NCBI GenBank assembly: GCA_018057825.1
Contig: JAGPCY010000003.1
Span: forward strand, 1-64,000
Direction: 5' to 3'
DNA length: 64,000 nt
DNA from: Kofleriaceae bacterium
GTDB taxonomy: Bacteria; Myxococcota_A; Polyangia; Haliangiales; Haliangiaceae
The notes beneath the pieces are model-generated. The model was not told the DNA's origin and did no database searches. It worked only from the letters and a program-made list of their open reading frames with translations. The translations under genes and the position numbers were made by a program. Shown here piece by piece: positions 41,198 through 50,890 of the stretch; positions within the stretch are counted from its first letter, which is position 1; each line of letters opens with the position of its first letter.

Positions 41198-42175
41198 ATG
41201 CGCGCTTCCCAGACGCTCCCCTTGCTCCTCGCGCTTTGCGCCGCGTGCGCCGACCCCGCCGCCGAGGTCGATCTCGGCGAGACCACGGCCGCGATCGGCG
41301 CGTGCCCGCCGCTCATCTGCGGCAACAGCCCGCACCTGGGCGCCTACCCGTTCTGGGAGCTCGATGAGACCGGGACCAAGGCCTCGACCAACGGCCTCCG
41401 GATCCTGGGCGCGACCCACGGCGGCGTGCCGCAGAAGATCGACGTGGTCGACTTCAAGTGGCTGCGCCAGCCCGGACTGGGCGGGCCGCAGCCGATCAGC
41501 GGCACGGTGATCAAGGTCGGCACGCCCGACGCCAGCCTGACCTACGAGCTGACGGTCACCAGCGCGCCCAACCTGCACTACTACGAAGGCGGCGATGACG
41601 GCACGGTGATTCCGGCCTACTGGGTGTCCTACGTCGCGGTGCAGAACGGACGGCGCCGCCCGCCGGTCGACCTGTGCGGCAAGGACGAAGGCAGCTCGTT
41701 GCCGCGCCCGGTGCTGGTGTTCCAGGGCGATCGCTACTCGGCCCAGACCGGCGCGATCGTCGAGACCGGCGCGGCGGCCGGGCCGTGGTTCAACGTCGCG
41801 TGCAAGGACGACGCGCTGTGGAAGCTGGCGCTCATGCGCTACGTCGAGGCGGCGCGCACCGCGGTGTTCGACTCGGGCCCCGATGAACGTACGGCGGCGC
41901 TGCGCTCGATCCGCGCCGACTATTGCGGCGACGGCACGCCGATGACCGAGCTGGGCACGGCGATCGACTGGATGAACGACCTCGGATGGCTGACCAAGGA
42001 CAGCGACGGCCTGCCCGAGGCGATCTGGGGTCCCGACGGCGCGGTGTGCCTCGGCGAGACCCGCATCCCCGATCTCGAGGTGCCGTGCGCGGCCGAGCTG
42101 CCGCCGTGCGAGGACCTGCTCGACGGCTGGCCGGCGCTGGGCAGCATGTTGACGCTGGTCCCAGAGGGACCGTAG
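41198..42175 (+). CDS. ADYC-domain lipoprotein
   Basis: A protein of 325 residues; ATG at 41198. Signal QTLPLLLALCAACAD, and the family-defining SIRADYCGDGTPMTELGTAIDWM near residue 240. ADYC-domain proteins are known mainly from myxobacteria and have no established function. Its stop lies five bases from that of the convergent kinase. It may be driven with the upstream ECF sigma factor. Confidence 0.8.
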   Translation: MRASQTLPLLLALCAACADPAAEVDLGETTAAIGACPPLICGNSPHLGAYPFWELDETGTKASTNGLRILGATHGGVPQKIDVVDFKWLRQPGLGGPQPISGTVIKVGTPDASLTYELTVTSAPNLHYYEGGDDGTVIPAYWVSYVAVQNGRRRPPVDLCGKDEGSSLPRPVLVFQGDRYSAQTGAIVETGAAAGPWFNVACKDDALWKLALMRYVEAARTAVFDSGPDERTAALRSIRADYCGDGTPMTELGTAIDWMNDLGWLTKDSDGLPEAIWGPDGAVCLGETRIPDLEVPCAAELPPCEDLLDGWPALGSMLTLVPEGP

Positions 42176-42179
42176 CCGA

Positions 42180-44615
42180 TCACGATCCGGCGAGCGCGCG
42201 GGCCCAGGCCAGGCGCCGCGCGAGCGACGGCGAGGACTGGGCGGCGGCGGCGGGCGCGAGGAGCGCGACGGCGCGAGCGGCGGCGGTGGGATCGCCGGCG
42301 AGGGCCAAGCCGAGCTCAAGGTCGGCGATGAGCAAGAGCTCGTACCACGGCGTGGTCGCGGTCGGTCGGCGCGCGTGGGCCAGGGCGGCGAGGCGGGCCG
42401 CGGCGCCGGGGGTGTCGTCGAGGACCTCGGCCAGGGCGGCGGCGATCGTGCGGCGCTCGCCGTCGAGCTGACCGGCCAGGTTCGGCCGCGCGACCAGGGC
42501 CAAGCTGGCGCGGGCGTCGGCGCGAGCGCCCGCGGCGAGGTCGAGGATCGCGAGCTCGTAGGCGCACACGACGACGGCCGGGCCGCGGTCGGGGTGGAGC
42601 TCGGCGGCGCGAGTGCACGGCCCGCGCAGGGCCTGGCGGGCGGCCTCGGCGGTCGGCGCGGCGAAGGCCGCCGCCATCTCGAGGTCGAGGGTCAGCGGAT
42701 GATCCGCGCCGAGGCGCGCCCGGGCCAGCCCCAGGGCCTCGGCGTGGAGCGCCGCCTGGACCGCGGGCTCGTCGGTGACCGAGGCCAGGTTGGTCCGGAC
42801 CCAGGCCAGCTCGACGGCGCCTGGCCCGTCGACGCCGCGGGCCAGCTCGAGGGCGCGGCTCCAGGCCGCGCGGGCAGCCGGCAGCTCCCCGGCGGCCCGC
42901 TCGACGACGCCGGCGTGATTGTGGAGGAGCGCGACGGCGAAGCGATCGCGGACCCCGAGCCGGGTCGCCAGCGCGGCGATCGGCAGGAGGCCGCCGCGGG
43001 CTCCGGCGGTGTCGGCGCCGATCGCGATCAGGAGCGCGCGGGCGTAGGCCTCGACGGCGATCGCGTCGGCGCGGGCGGCGATGGCCAGCTCGACCGCCTC
43101 GAACAGCGGCGCCCGCGCGTCGTGCGCGCGCCCGGCGTCGTAGAGCGCGCGGCCGTGCCACAGGAGCGCGGCGGCGACCAGGGGCGGGTAGGCCAGGTCG
43201 CGGGCGGCGGCGACCACCGCGGCGGTGGCGGCGATCGCGTCGGGGCGCGCGGCGATCACCCGGGCCGCGGCGCGATCGAGGGCCTCGGTGGCGGCGGCGA
43301 TCGCGGGCGCCTGGGCCGGCGGCGGCGGCTCGACGGCGTCGAGGTCGAGCTGGTCGCCCTGGCAGCGGTCCAGGGCCGGCAGCTCCGAGGCGGCGCGCAC
43401 GGCGGCGGCGACCTCGTCGGCGGCCGCGCCCTCGAACAGCTCGGCGACCGCGTCCAGGCGCGCCCGGGCGCCGGCCAGGCACCCGGCCCGACGCGTCGCC
43501 AGCGCCGGCAGCTCGTGGTCGCGGGCGTGGCAGGCCTCGATGTGGACCTGCCCCCACGCGGCGGCGTAGGCGTCGAGGGCGGCCGGCGCCGTGGCCGCGG
43601 TGGCGCGCGCGAAGTCCGTGCCGAGGTCGCGCAGGTGCGCGGTCACGCGCTCGCGGCGGGCGCTCGACCACGCCGGTCCAAGCGCGGCCAGGACGTCGTC
43701 GCAGCGCGGTCCGGATACCGGACGCTCAGGGCTGGCCAGGAGGAAGCCGCTGACCGCGAACGCGACCGGCGCGACGTACCAGCGCCGACGCCGCGACGGA
43801 TCGGCGTCGAGGGCGGCCAGCATCGCCGCCAGGGTCGGGTAGCGGTCGGCGGCGCGCGCCGCGCTGCCCCGGGCGACGATCGGCGCCAGCCACCGCGGCA
43901 GGGTCGCCCAGCCGGCCGCCGCCAGGGCCTCGCGCAGGGCGATCGCGAAGGCGTACTGATCGATCGACGGCGCGATCGCTGCGCCGTCGACACACTCGGG
44001 CGCCATGTACGCCGGGGTGCCGCCGCCGAGGTCGGCGCCGACCGCGCCGGCCAGGCCGAAGTCGACGACGCGGACCCGCTGATCGGCCCCGATCACCGCG
44101 TTGTCGGGCTTGAAGTCGCCGTGGACCAGCCCGGCGGCATGGGCCGCGGCCAGGCCGGCGCCGGCCTGGCGGTAGGCGCGCAGGATCGCGCGCGGCGACG
44201 CCGCGGTGGCGTAGCGGCGGAGCGGCTGGCCGGCGACCAGCTCCATCGCCAGGTAGACGCGATCGTCGACGACGCCGACGTCGAACACCGCGACCACGTT
44301 GGGGTGGGCCAGCCGCGCCAGGGCCTGGCCCTCGGCGAGCGCGCGGGCCCGCTGGTCGGCGGTATCGGCGACGATGAGCTTGATCGCCAGCTCGCGATCG
44401 AGCTCGGGGTCGTGGGCGACGAAGACCGCGCCGCCACCGCCGGCGCCCAGCACGCGCCGCAGGTGGTAGCGCCCGACCGCGACCGGGCGGACCACGCCGA
44501 ACAACGCCTCGCTGGCTCGCGCCGCCAGGACCGCGGCGACGAAACGATCGACCTCGGGGCGAGCGTCGAGCACCCGATCGGCCAGCGGCGCGCCCTCGAT
44601 GGGCCTCGTCGACAT
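42180..44615 (-). CDS. Non-RD Ser/Thr kinase with TM and TPR-type C-terminal region
   Basis: A protein of 811 residues from the ATG at 44615. The kinase (about 49-280) has the Gly loop GAGGGGAV, K79, VHGDFKPDNAV (His-Gly-Asp in place of HRD), DFGLAG and APE. One TM near 290-305 is followed by about 500 residues of alpha-helical, Ala/Leu/Arg-rich sequence of the TPR kind (AWSRALELARGVDGPG, ALHAEALGLARARLGADHP). The Gly in place of the Arg makes activation-loop control unlikely. Same strand as the AgmX-like gene 72 bp upstream. Confidence 0.85.
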   Translation of the reverse strand: MSTRPIEGAPLADRVLDARPEVDRFVAAVLAARASEALFGVVRPVAVGRYHLRRVLGAGGGGAVFVAHDPELDRELAIKLIVADTADQRARALAEGQALARLAHPNVVAVFDVGVVDDRVYLAMELVAGQPLRRYATAASPRAILRAYRQAGAGLAAAHAAGLVHGDFKPDNAVIGADQRVRVVDFGLAGAVGADLGGGTPAYMAPECVDGAAIAPSIDQYAFAIALREALAAAGWATLPRWLAPIVARGSAARAADRYPTLAAMLAALDADPSRRRRWYVAPVAFAVSGFLLASPERPVSGPRCDDVLAALGPAWSSARRERVTAHLRDLGTDFARATAATAPAALDAYAAAWGQVHIEACHARDHELPALATRRAGCLAGARARLDAVAELFEGAAADEVAAAVRAASELPALDRCQGDQLDLDAVEPPPPAQAPAIAAATEALDRAAARVIAARPDAIAATAAVVAAARDLAYPPLVAAALLWHGRALYDAGRAHDARAPLFEAVELAIAARADAIAVEAYARALLIAIGADTAGARGGLLPIAALATRLGVRDRFAVALLHNHAGVVERAAGELPAARAAWSRALELARGVDGPGAVELAWVRTNLASVTDEPAVQAALHAEALGLARARLGADHPLTLDLEMAAAFAAPTAEAARQALRGPCTRAAELHPDRGPAVVVCAYELAILDLAAGARADARASLALVARPNLAGQLDGERRTIAAALAEVLDDTPGAAARLAALAHARRPTATTPWYELLLIADLELGLALAGDPTAAARAVALLAPAAAAQSSPSLARRLAWARALAGS

Positions 44616-44687
44616 CGCGGCGCGATTGTAGCTGGCGGACGCGCCTCGGCGGCGACGGCTGGGCAAGGGTCGCGCGACGAGCGAGCG

Positions 44688-45332
44688 CTACGGCCGCGGC
44701 GGCGGCGCGAAGGTGAACGGGTAGGTGACGATCACGACCCCGCCGCCGCTCGGCGGTGGGAACTTGGTGGCGCGCAGGAGGTTGGCGACGCAGGCGTCGA
44801 CGGCGGGGTCGAGGCCCGTGGTGACGGCGGCGGACACCACGTCTCCGGTGCTACCGATGACGAAGCGGATGTGGACCCGGCCGGCCAGGGTCGGCTTGGT
44901 CGCGAGCGCGCGCTCGTAGCAGTGGCGCAGCGCCGGGCGGCGACGATGGATGATGCGCCGGATGACCGCGGATGGCAGGGCCGGCCCGACGGTGGGCCTG
45001 CCGAGGGTCAGCCGCGGCACCGGTCGACCCGAGCCGAGTCCGATGCCGCCCGAGGCCGACGGCCCGGGCATGGTGCCGAGGGCGCTGCCCAGGCCGGCCG
45101 TTGACCGCGCGCTGATCAGCGGCGCGAGCGCCTGGCCGCCGGCGTCGACGGGAGAGGCCGCGGGGTCGGGCGACGGCTCCGGCGAGACCGGCGCGGGGAC
45201 CGGCGCGGGCGCGGACGCGGACGCCGCGCAGTCGGCGCGACACGCGGGCGGCGCCACGGGTCCGGCGGCGACGGTGGTCGAGCACGCCGCGAGGGTCATC
45301 ACCGCGAGGAGCCGGAGCGAGGTCCACACCAT
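44688..45332 (-). CDS. AgmX/PglI C-terminal-domain lipoprotein
   Basis: A protein of 214 residues; ATG at 45332. A signal with lipobox (RLLAVMTLAACSTT), a Pro/Ala/Ser linker, then a domain with VIRRIIHRRRPALRHCYERAL, GRVHIRFVIGSTGDVVSAAV and ACVANLLRATKFPPP, which matches the TonB-like C-terminal domain of AgmX/PglI proteins. AgmX is linked to adventurous gliding in Myxococcus; this one may only share the domain. Upstream of and co-directional with the kinase. Confidence 0.75.
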   Translation of the reverse strand: MVWTSLRLLAVMTLAACSTTVAAGPVAPPACRADCAASASAPAPVPAPVSPEPSPDPAASPVDAGGQALAPLISARSTAGLGSALGTMPGPSASGGIGLGSGRPVPRLTLGRPTVGPALPSAVIRRIIHRRRPALRHCYERALATKPTLAGRVHIRFVIGSTGDVVSAAVTTGLDPAVDACVANLLRATKFPPPSGGGVVIVTYPFTFAPPPRP

Positions 45333-45423
45333 GGCCGATCGCGTACCACCCGGCCCACGCCCGCCGCCAGGGTTTGCCGCGCGACCGCGATCACACCGCG
45401 CCCTTTTGCGATTTAATCGAGGC

Positions 45424-48090
45424 ATGGATTGGCCTGCGCGGATCGCGACCCTGGCGAGCTGGCAAGCGACGGACGACGACGAGCGTGGGGAGGTGCTGAC
45501 CGCCGCGGCCGCGGCCCTCGGCGACGGTTGGTCACCGGGGCGTCGACGGGTCGGGCGCGCCGGGCTGGGCGAGCTGCGCCACGCGGCCCACGGCGGGTTC
45601 GTGGTCGTGCCGGGCGGCTGGCTGCGGATGGGCTTCTCGGTCGACGATCTGTACGCCGGTGCCCGGGCCCGCGACGACGGGGCGCCGACCCCGAGCGGCG
45701 GCGGCGTGCCGCTGGCGTCGCGACCGACCCGGTGGGTGCGCATGCGGCCGTACCTCCTGGCCATCGCCGGGATGCCGCCCGAAGGCGAGGCCCCGGCCAG
45801 CGACGGCGGCGCCAAGAGCGCGGCCTACCGCGACGCGGTCGAGGCGCAGCGGCGACGCGAGGCCGACGACGACGCCCCGCCCGACGACGACGTGCTGCCC
45901 GACGACGACGCGCCGCCCGACGACGGAGCCGCCGGCGCGGAGCCTGACGGCGAGCCGCCGATGCGCATCGTCACGCCCGATCAGGTCGCGGCCCTCCTCC
46001 CCGACGGCTTCCGGCTGCCGAGCGAGGCCGAGCTCGAGTGGGCCCTGCGGGAGGGCGGCACGACCCGCTGGATCGGCGTCGCCGGCGACGTGGTCGTGAC
46101 CGCGGCCAACCGCCGCGCGGTCTTGCTCGGCGAGCTGGTGAACGGCTTCGGCCTGCGCGGCCTGCGCGATCTGCAGAACCTGTGCGCCGACGGCGCGGTG
46201 AACTACGACGACGACTCGCCGATCGACCAGGCCGCGGTCGCGACCGATCGTCCGGATCGGATCGCGCGCTGGGCCCACACCTACTGGCAGGACGACGACG
46301 CCGAGCTCCTCGGCTGTCACGCCGCGCACCGCGCGCGCCCCGACGAGTACGGCGAGTCGATCGTCCGCCTGGCCGCGGATCTGCCCGAGGTCAGCGCGCC
46401 CGACGGTGAGCCACCGAGCGAGCTGGCCGAGGACGCCGCGACCCTGGCCGCGCTCGCGGGCGACGATCCGCGCGCTCAGGCCGACGCCCGCGCCGCCTTG
46501 GCGTACCTGGCCCAGGGCTCGGGCGCCGACGCCGGCCCGACGGTGGCGGCGGTGCTCGCCGCGCTGCCCACGCTGGCCGCGCCTCTGCGCGCGCCGATCC
46601 TCACCTGGCTGGCCGACGTCCAGGTCGGCGGTCACTTCCACCGCACCGTCGAGCGCCCCGAGCGCTCGCGGCGCGCGACCTTGGCTGGCGATCGGGCCGC
46701 GGTGCGGGCCGCGGTCGCCGCTGGGGCGATGACGATCGCCGCGTGCCTCGACGACGCCGACCCCGACGTCCGCTCGGCCGCCGCCCTGGCCCTGACCTTC
46801 GCGGTCGACGCGCCCACCGAGGCCAAGGCGGCGCTGTCCGCCCGCCTGGGCCGCGAGGCCGAGGTCGGGGTCCAGGCCGCGCTGGTCCTGGCGCTCATCC
46901 GCCTGGGCAGCGGCTTCCGCGCGCCTGCCCCGGATCCGGCGATCCGCGCGGCCTTGGCGATCGCTACGGCTTTCGACGGACCACCCGATATTCCCGCGCT
47001 GGTCGCGGCCGCCGCGCTGCCGCAGGTGCCGCACCTGGCCTACGCCAGCGGGCGCCTGGGCAACGTCGCGATCGGCATCCTGCGCAAGCAGCCCGCCGAG
47101 GTCCAGGCCGAGGCCGCGGTGGCGATCGCCGACCGCGCGGTCGCCGAGGCCGATCCGCGGCTGGCCGCGGTGGTGTTCGAGATGGGCTTCGGGGCCGCGC
47201 CCGAGGGGCCGTGCGCGCCGCGCCTGCCCGAGGAGCTGCCCAGCCATCAGCGCCAGCTCCTGACCAAGCTGGCGGGCTTCGACGACCTGCCCTGGCGCGC
47301 CCACGGGCTGTCGCCGACCGCGGCCGGGCGGCGCCGCGCCCTCGGCCTCGACGACCCGGGGCCATCGGATCGCTTCGTCGCCCACGGCGATGGGGAGGCG
47401 CCGCTGTGGCTGGTGCTCGGGTCGACCCTGGCCACCGATGGCGACGCCGCCGCGGCGGCGTCGCTCGAGCGCCTCGCGGCGACCTGGCCCGCGGGCGAGC
47501 GCCTCGCGCTGTACCTCGATCGCGCGACCCACGGCCTACGCAACGCGTTCGCCGGTTGGAAGCTGCCGGCGCTCCTGGCCGCGCTGCCGTCGGACCCGGC
47601 GGCGCGGGCCACGGTCGACGCCCTGGCCGCGGCCGGCCCGCGATCGATCGAGGTCCTGCGCGCGGCGATCGCGACCCGACCGGGCGAGCGGTTGCCCGAC
47701 GCCTGGCTCGACGACCTCGACGCGTGGAGCTTCGGCGCCCCGGCCGACGTGCTCGCGGCCTTCGCCCCGGCCGCGGTCGAGCGGCGCCTCTTGGCGCTCC
47801 TGGCGCCGGCGCTGGCCCAGGCCTTGGCCTCCGACGCCTGGGCGATCGGCCTCGATCAGCAGCTCACGCGTTGGGCCGGCGCCCTCGCCGCGGCGCCGTC
47901 GGTGCGCGCCACGCGGCAGCTCCTGCTCCTCGGCTGGGCCTCGGGCCAGCCGGCGTCGGTGCGCGAGGCGGTCGGCGAGGCGGCCGGCGCCCACTCAGCG
48001 GTCGCCGAGGTCCTGGCGCAGTACGACACGCTGCCGGAGTTCACGAGCTGGCCGCGGGCCCGCGCGGTCCTGCCGACCTACGCCGACTGA
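45424..48090 (+). CDS. FGE-sulfatase-like domain fused to HEAT-type repeats
   Basis: A protein of 888 residues. The N-terminal 310 residues resemble the formylglycine-generating-enzyme fold (GGFVVVPGGWLRMGFSVDD, VRMRPYLLAI, FRLPSEAELEWALREGG, NGFGLRGLRDLQNLCAD), without an evident catalytic cysteine pair, so probably a binding version. An Asp-rich insert (about 145-170) interrupts it. The rest is HEAT/ARM-like (DPDVRSAAALALTFAV, VGVQAALVLALIRLG). No TM or signal. The function is unknown. Confidence 0.65.
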   Translation: MDWPARIATLASWQATDDDERGEVLTAAAAALGDGWSPGRRRVGRAGLGELRHAAHGGFVVVPGGWLRMGFSVDDLYAGARARDDGAPTPSGGGVPLASRPTRWVRMRPYLLAIAGMPPEGEAPASDGGAKSAAYRDAVEAQRRREADDDAPPDDDVLPDDDAPPDDGAAGAEPDGEPPMRIVTPDQVAALLPDGFRLPSEAELEWALREGGTTRWIGVAGDVVVTAANRRAVLLGELVNGFGLRGLRDLQNLCADGAVNYDDDSPIDQAAVATDRPDRIARWAHTYWQDDDAELLGCHAAHRARPDEYGESIVRLAADLPEVSAPDGEPPSELAEDAATLAALAGDDPRAQADARAALAYLAQGSGADAGPTVAAVLAALPTLAAPLRAPILTWLADVQVGGHFHRTVERPERSRRATLAGDRAAVRAAVAAGAMTIAACLDDADPDVRSAAALALTFAVDAPTEAKAALSARLGREAEVGVQAALVLALIRLGSGFRAPAPDPAIRAALAIATAFDGPPDIPALVAAAALPQVPHLAYASGRLGNVAIGILRKQPAEVQAEAAVAIADRAVAEADPRLAAVVFEMGFGAAPEGPCAPRLPEELPSHQRQLLTKLAGFDDLPWRAHGLSPTAAGRRRALGLDDPGPSDRFVAHGDGEAPLWLVLGSTLATDGDAAAAASLERLAATWPAGERLALYLDRATHGLRNAFAGWKLPALLAALPSDPAARATVDALAAAGPRSIEVLRAAIATRPGERLPDAWLDDLDAWSFGAPADVLAAFAPAAVERRLLALLAPALAQALASDAWAIGLDQQLTRWAGALAAAPSVRATRQLLLLGWASGQPASVREAVGEAAGAHSAVAEVLAQYDTLPEFTSWPRARAVLPTYAD

Positions 48091-48138
48091 GCCCGCGGGC
48101 GGAGCCGATCACCAAGCTCGGCGCGCCCGCGGCGCCGA

Positions 48139-48921
48139 TCACAACCGGATGCCGCCCGAGACCTCGACGCGCTGGCCGTTGATCCAGCCACCGCCGGGGC
48201 CGAGCAGCGCGACCACCGCGGCGCCGATGTCGTCGGCGTCGCCGACCCGGCCGAGGGCGGTCTGGCCCGCGATCATCTGGTTGAGCCCCGGGTTGTCGCG
48301 GACCGCGCCGCCGCCGAAGTCGGTGGCGATCGCGCCGGGCGCGATGGTGTTGACGATGATCCGCCGCGGCGCCAGCTCGAGCGCGAGGTAGCGGGTCAGG
48401 ACCTCGAGACCGCCCTTCATCATCGCGTAGGCCGCCATGTTGGGGAACGCGAACCGGGTGAGGCCCGTCGAGACGTTGAGGATGCGGCCACCGTCGCGCA
48501 GGATCGGCAGGAGCGCCTGGGTCAGGAAGAAGCCGGCCTTCAGGTGGACGCGGTACAGGTGATCGAACTCGGCCTCGGTGGTGTCGACGATCGGGGTGTG
48601 CTGGCCGACGCCGGCGTTGTTGACCAGGACGTCGAAGCGGTCGCGCTCCCAGGTCGCGGCCAGGGCCGCGCGCACCGCGGCGACGAAGGCCGGGAAGCCC
48701 GCGCTGTCGCTGACGTCGAGGGGCAGGGCCACGGCGCGACCACCGCGCGCCGCCACCTCGGCCACCACCGCCTGGGCCGCGGCGGCCTGGTCGCGGTAGG
48801 TCAGGATGCTGTCGGTGCCGGCGGCGGCCAGGTGCAGCGCCATGGCGCGACCGAGGCCGCGGCTGCCGCCGGTGATGAGCGCGATGGGACGGGGAGAGGT
48901 CGGGGCGTTCGCAGTGGTCAT
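48139..48921 (-). CDS. SDR-family oxidoreductase
   Basis: A protein of 260 residues from the ATG at 48921. Rossmann motif TGGSRGLGRA, NNAGVG, the Ser/Tyr/Lys active site (LNVSTGL, AYAMMKGG), and the C-terminal GGGWINGQRVEVSGGIRL. Short-chain dehydrogenase/reductase, NADP(H)-type by the Arg in the loop. Substrate unknown. The adjacent divergent LysR regulator is likely its controller. An alternative extended frame upstream of the ATG has no coding character. Confidence 0.93.
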   Translation of the reverse strand: MTTANAPTSPRPIALITGGSRGLGRAMALHLAAAGTDSILTYRDQAAAAQAVVAEVAARGGRAVALPLDVSDSAGFPAFVAAVRAALAATWERDRFDVLVNNAGVGQHTPIVDTTEAEFDHLYRVHLKAGFFLTQALLPILRDGGRILNVSTGLTRFAFPNMAAYAMMKGGLEVLTRYLALELAPRRIIVNTIAPGAIATDFGGGAVRDNPGLNQMIAGQTALGRVGDADDIGAAVVALLGPGGGWINGQRVEVSGGIRL

Positions 48922-49023
48922 GGCAGTGGCTCCTCGAAGTTTGTCGACGAATCCTGGATAGCCCCGGACAGCGGCCCCGAGAAGCCAGGTCGATCTCGAC
49001 AGATTGTTTCGATTCGAGCGACA
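48922..49023. promoter_or_regulatory. Divergent SDR/LysR control region
   Basis: A 102-bp gap between divergent starts. At 48993-49004, ATCT-CGAC-AGAT forms a short inverted repeat with LysR-type T-N11-A spacing nearby, plus repeated TCGA steps. A likely LysR operator; not proven. Confidence 0.35.
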
Positions 49024-49941
49024 ATGGTCGCGATGGCCCTCGACCTCGACGCCCTCGCCGTGTTCGTCAAGGTGGCCGAGCTGGCCAGCTTCACCCGCGC
49101 CGCCGAGCACCTCGGGATGTCCAAGGCCCAGGCCTCGCTGCGGGTGCGCGCCCTCGAGGCCGACCTCGGCGCCGCGCTCTTGCGCCGCACCACTCGCACC
49201 GTGCGCCCGACCGCCGACGGCGAGCGCTTGTTGCCGCGGGCCAAGCGCCTCCTCGCCGAGGCCGACGAGCTGGCCGCCAGCTACCGCGGCGCCCGGGCGC
49301 TGACCGGCGTGGTGCGCCTCGACCTGCCGATGACGATGGCGCGCGACACGATCCTGCCGCGGGTCCCCGAGCTCCTGGCCGCTCACCCGCAGCTCGAGCT
49401 GCAGGTGTCGACCACCGATCGCCGGGTCGACGTGGTCCGCGAGGGCTTCGATCTGGTCCTGCGGGTCGGGCCGCTGGCGTCGTCGGAGCTGGTGGCGCAG
49501 CGCCTCGGGGTCTTGCCGATCGTGAACTGCGCCAGCCCGGCCTACCTGCGGCGCCACGGCACGCCGCGCGCCCTCGCCGATCTCGATGACCACCGGCTGG
49601 TCCACTACGCCCAGCGCCTGGGCGCGACGCCGCCGACCTTCGAGTACCCGACCGGCGACGGCGAGTACGCGCAGTGGCCGATGACCGCGGCGATCACGGT
49701 CAACAGCGCCGACGCGTACCAGGTCGCGTGCCTGGCCGGCCTCGGCTTGATCCAGACCCCGCTCCTCGGCGCGCGCGCCCACCTCGAGGCCGGCGCGCTC
49801 ATCGAGGTCCTGCCCGAGCTGGCGGCCGAGCCGATGCCGGTCTCGCTCCTCCACCCCCACGGCCGCGCGGTGCCGCGCCGCGTCCGGGCGGTGATGGCGT
49901 GGCTGGCCGACGTGGTGTCACCCCGGCTGGCCGCGCGCTGA
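49024..49941 (+). CDS. LysR-family transcription regulator
   Basis: A protein of 305 residues (MVAMALDLDALAVFVKVAEL; ATG at 49024, second ATG at 49033). Winged helix: FTRAAEHLGMSKAQASLRVRALEADLGAALLRRTTRTV. The effector domain (LTGVVRLDLPMTMARD, LELQVSTTDRRVDVVREGFDLVLRVG) is typical. Probably controls the divergent SDR gene in response to a substrate. Confidence 0.95.
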   Translation: MVAMALDLDALAVFVKVAELASFTRAAEHLGMSKAQASLRVRALEADLGAALLRRTTRTVRPTADGERLLPRAKRLLAEADELAASYRGARALTGVVRLDLPMTMARDTILPRVPELLAAHPQLELQVSTTDRRVDVVREGFDLVLRVGPLASSELVAQRLGVLPIVNCASPAYLRRHGTPRALADLDDHRLVHYAQRLGATPPTFEYPTGDGEYAQWPMTAAITVNSADAYQVACLAGLGLIQTPLLGARAHLEAGALIEVLPELAAEPMPVSLLHPHGRAVPRRVRAVMAWLADVVSPRLAAR

Positions 49942-49953
49942 GCGCGCCGCGCG

Positions 49954-50781
49954 CTACTCGGCGCAGGCCAGGGTGACGTCGAAGGTCGCGCCGCCCGCGG
50001 TCGTGACCTCGGCGGTACCGTCGCCGCCGTAGCTCCAGCTCAGGGCGCCGCGCGCGCCGACGAGCTCGACGGTGCCAGCGGTCGGACAGGCGTCGAGGCA
50101 GCGCTGGACGTCGGTGGCGGTGACCGCCAGGGTGCGGGCGCCGGTCGTGATCTCGGCGGTCAGATCGTAGGTCGCGCAGCCATCGGCGATCGCGACGGTC
50201 GCGCTCGAGGTCGACTGCAGGGTCCGCCGCGGGCCGGCGATCGTGAGGTCACCCGACCAGGTCGACGGCTGCTCGGCGGCCACCGGATCGCGCCACGACC
50301 AGGTGCCGGCGAAGGTGGTGCCGTTGAGCGTCAGGCCGCTGGTGGAGACCTGATAGGTGATCGCGCCGACGCACTCGAAGGGACCACACGGCGTGGGCTC
50401 GACGGTGATCTCCGCGCGGAGGACGCCGCTCAGCCCGCGCAGGCCGCGCGGCCCGACACAGCTGGTGAACGTGACCTCGACGTAGGTGCGCTGATCGGTC
50501 GCGATCGTGGCGCAGGCCGGCGCGGTCAGGCCGTCGGCCAGACGCTCCTCGACGGCGGCGATCAGCGCCGCCGGCGCATCGGCGACGCGGGCCGAGGCGT
50601 AGGCCGACGCGTCGACCGCGATGAGCGAGGTCGCGTAGGTCGCCTCGGTGGTGGCCTCGACCGAGGTCGAAGCCTGGGCGGCCTCGTCGAGGGTGGCCGG
50701 CTCGACGCCGTCGTCGGTGGCGCAGGCGATGAGCGTGGTGCAGGCGAAGGCGAAGGACAGGGACCGGACTCGGCGTGACAT
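49954..50781 (-). CDS. Lipoprotein of unknown function
   Basis: A protein of 275 residues. Signal LSFAFACTTLIACAT. The mature part is Thr/Ala-rich and predicted beta, with paired cysteines (CGPFECVG, CLDACPTAG). No homology recognised. Monocistronic by spacing. Confidence 0.6.
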   Translation of the reverse strand: MSRRVRSLSFAFACTTLIACATDDGVEPATLDEAAQASTSVEATTEATYATSLIAVDASAYASARVADAPAALIAAVEERLADGLTAPACATIATDQRTYVEVTFTSCVGPRGLRGLSGVLRAEITVEPTPCGPFECVGAITYQVSTSGLTLNGTTFAGTWSWRDPVAAEQPSTWSGDLTIAGPRRTLQSTSSATVAIADGCATYDLTAEITTGARTLAVTATDVQRCLDACPTAGTVELVGARGALSWSYGGDGTAEVTTAGGATFDVTLACAE

Positions 50782-50890
50782 CGGGGACTCCTCGGTGGAT
50801 GTCCGTCGGAAGTGCGCGCGCCGTGCCAGCGGCCGTCCGTGCGATCCCGCGGTGTTGCAGCCGCGACGCGGGGCCGACCCTTGACCGCAG

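Noticed and set aside
42375-45104. A 909-codon plus-strand frame opposite the kinase gene
   Set aside because: Antisense shadow: Gly/Arg/Ala/Asp-rich with no domain signal, opposite a well-supported kinase.
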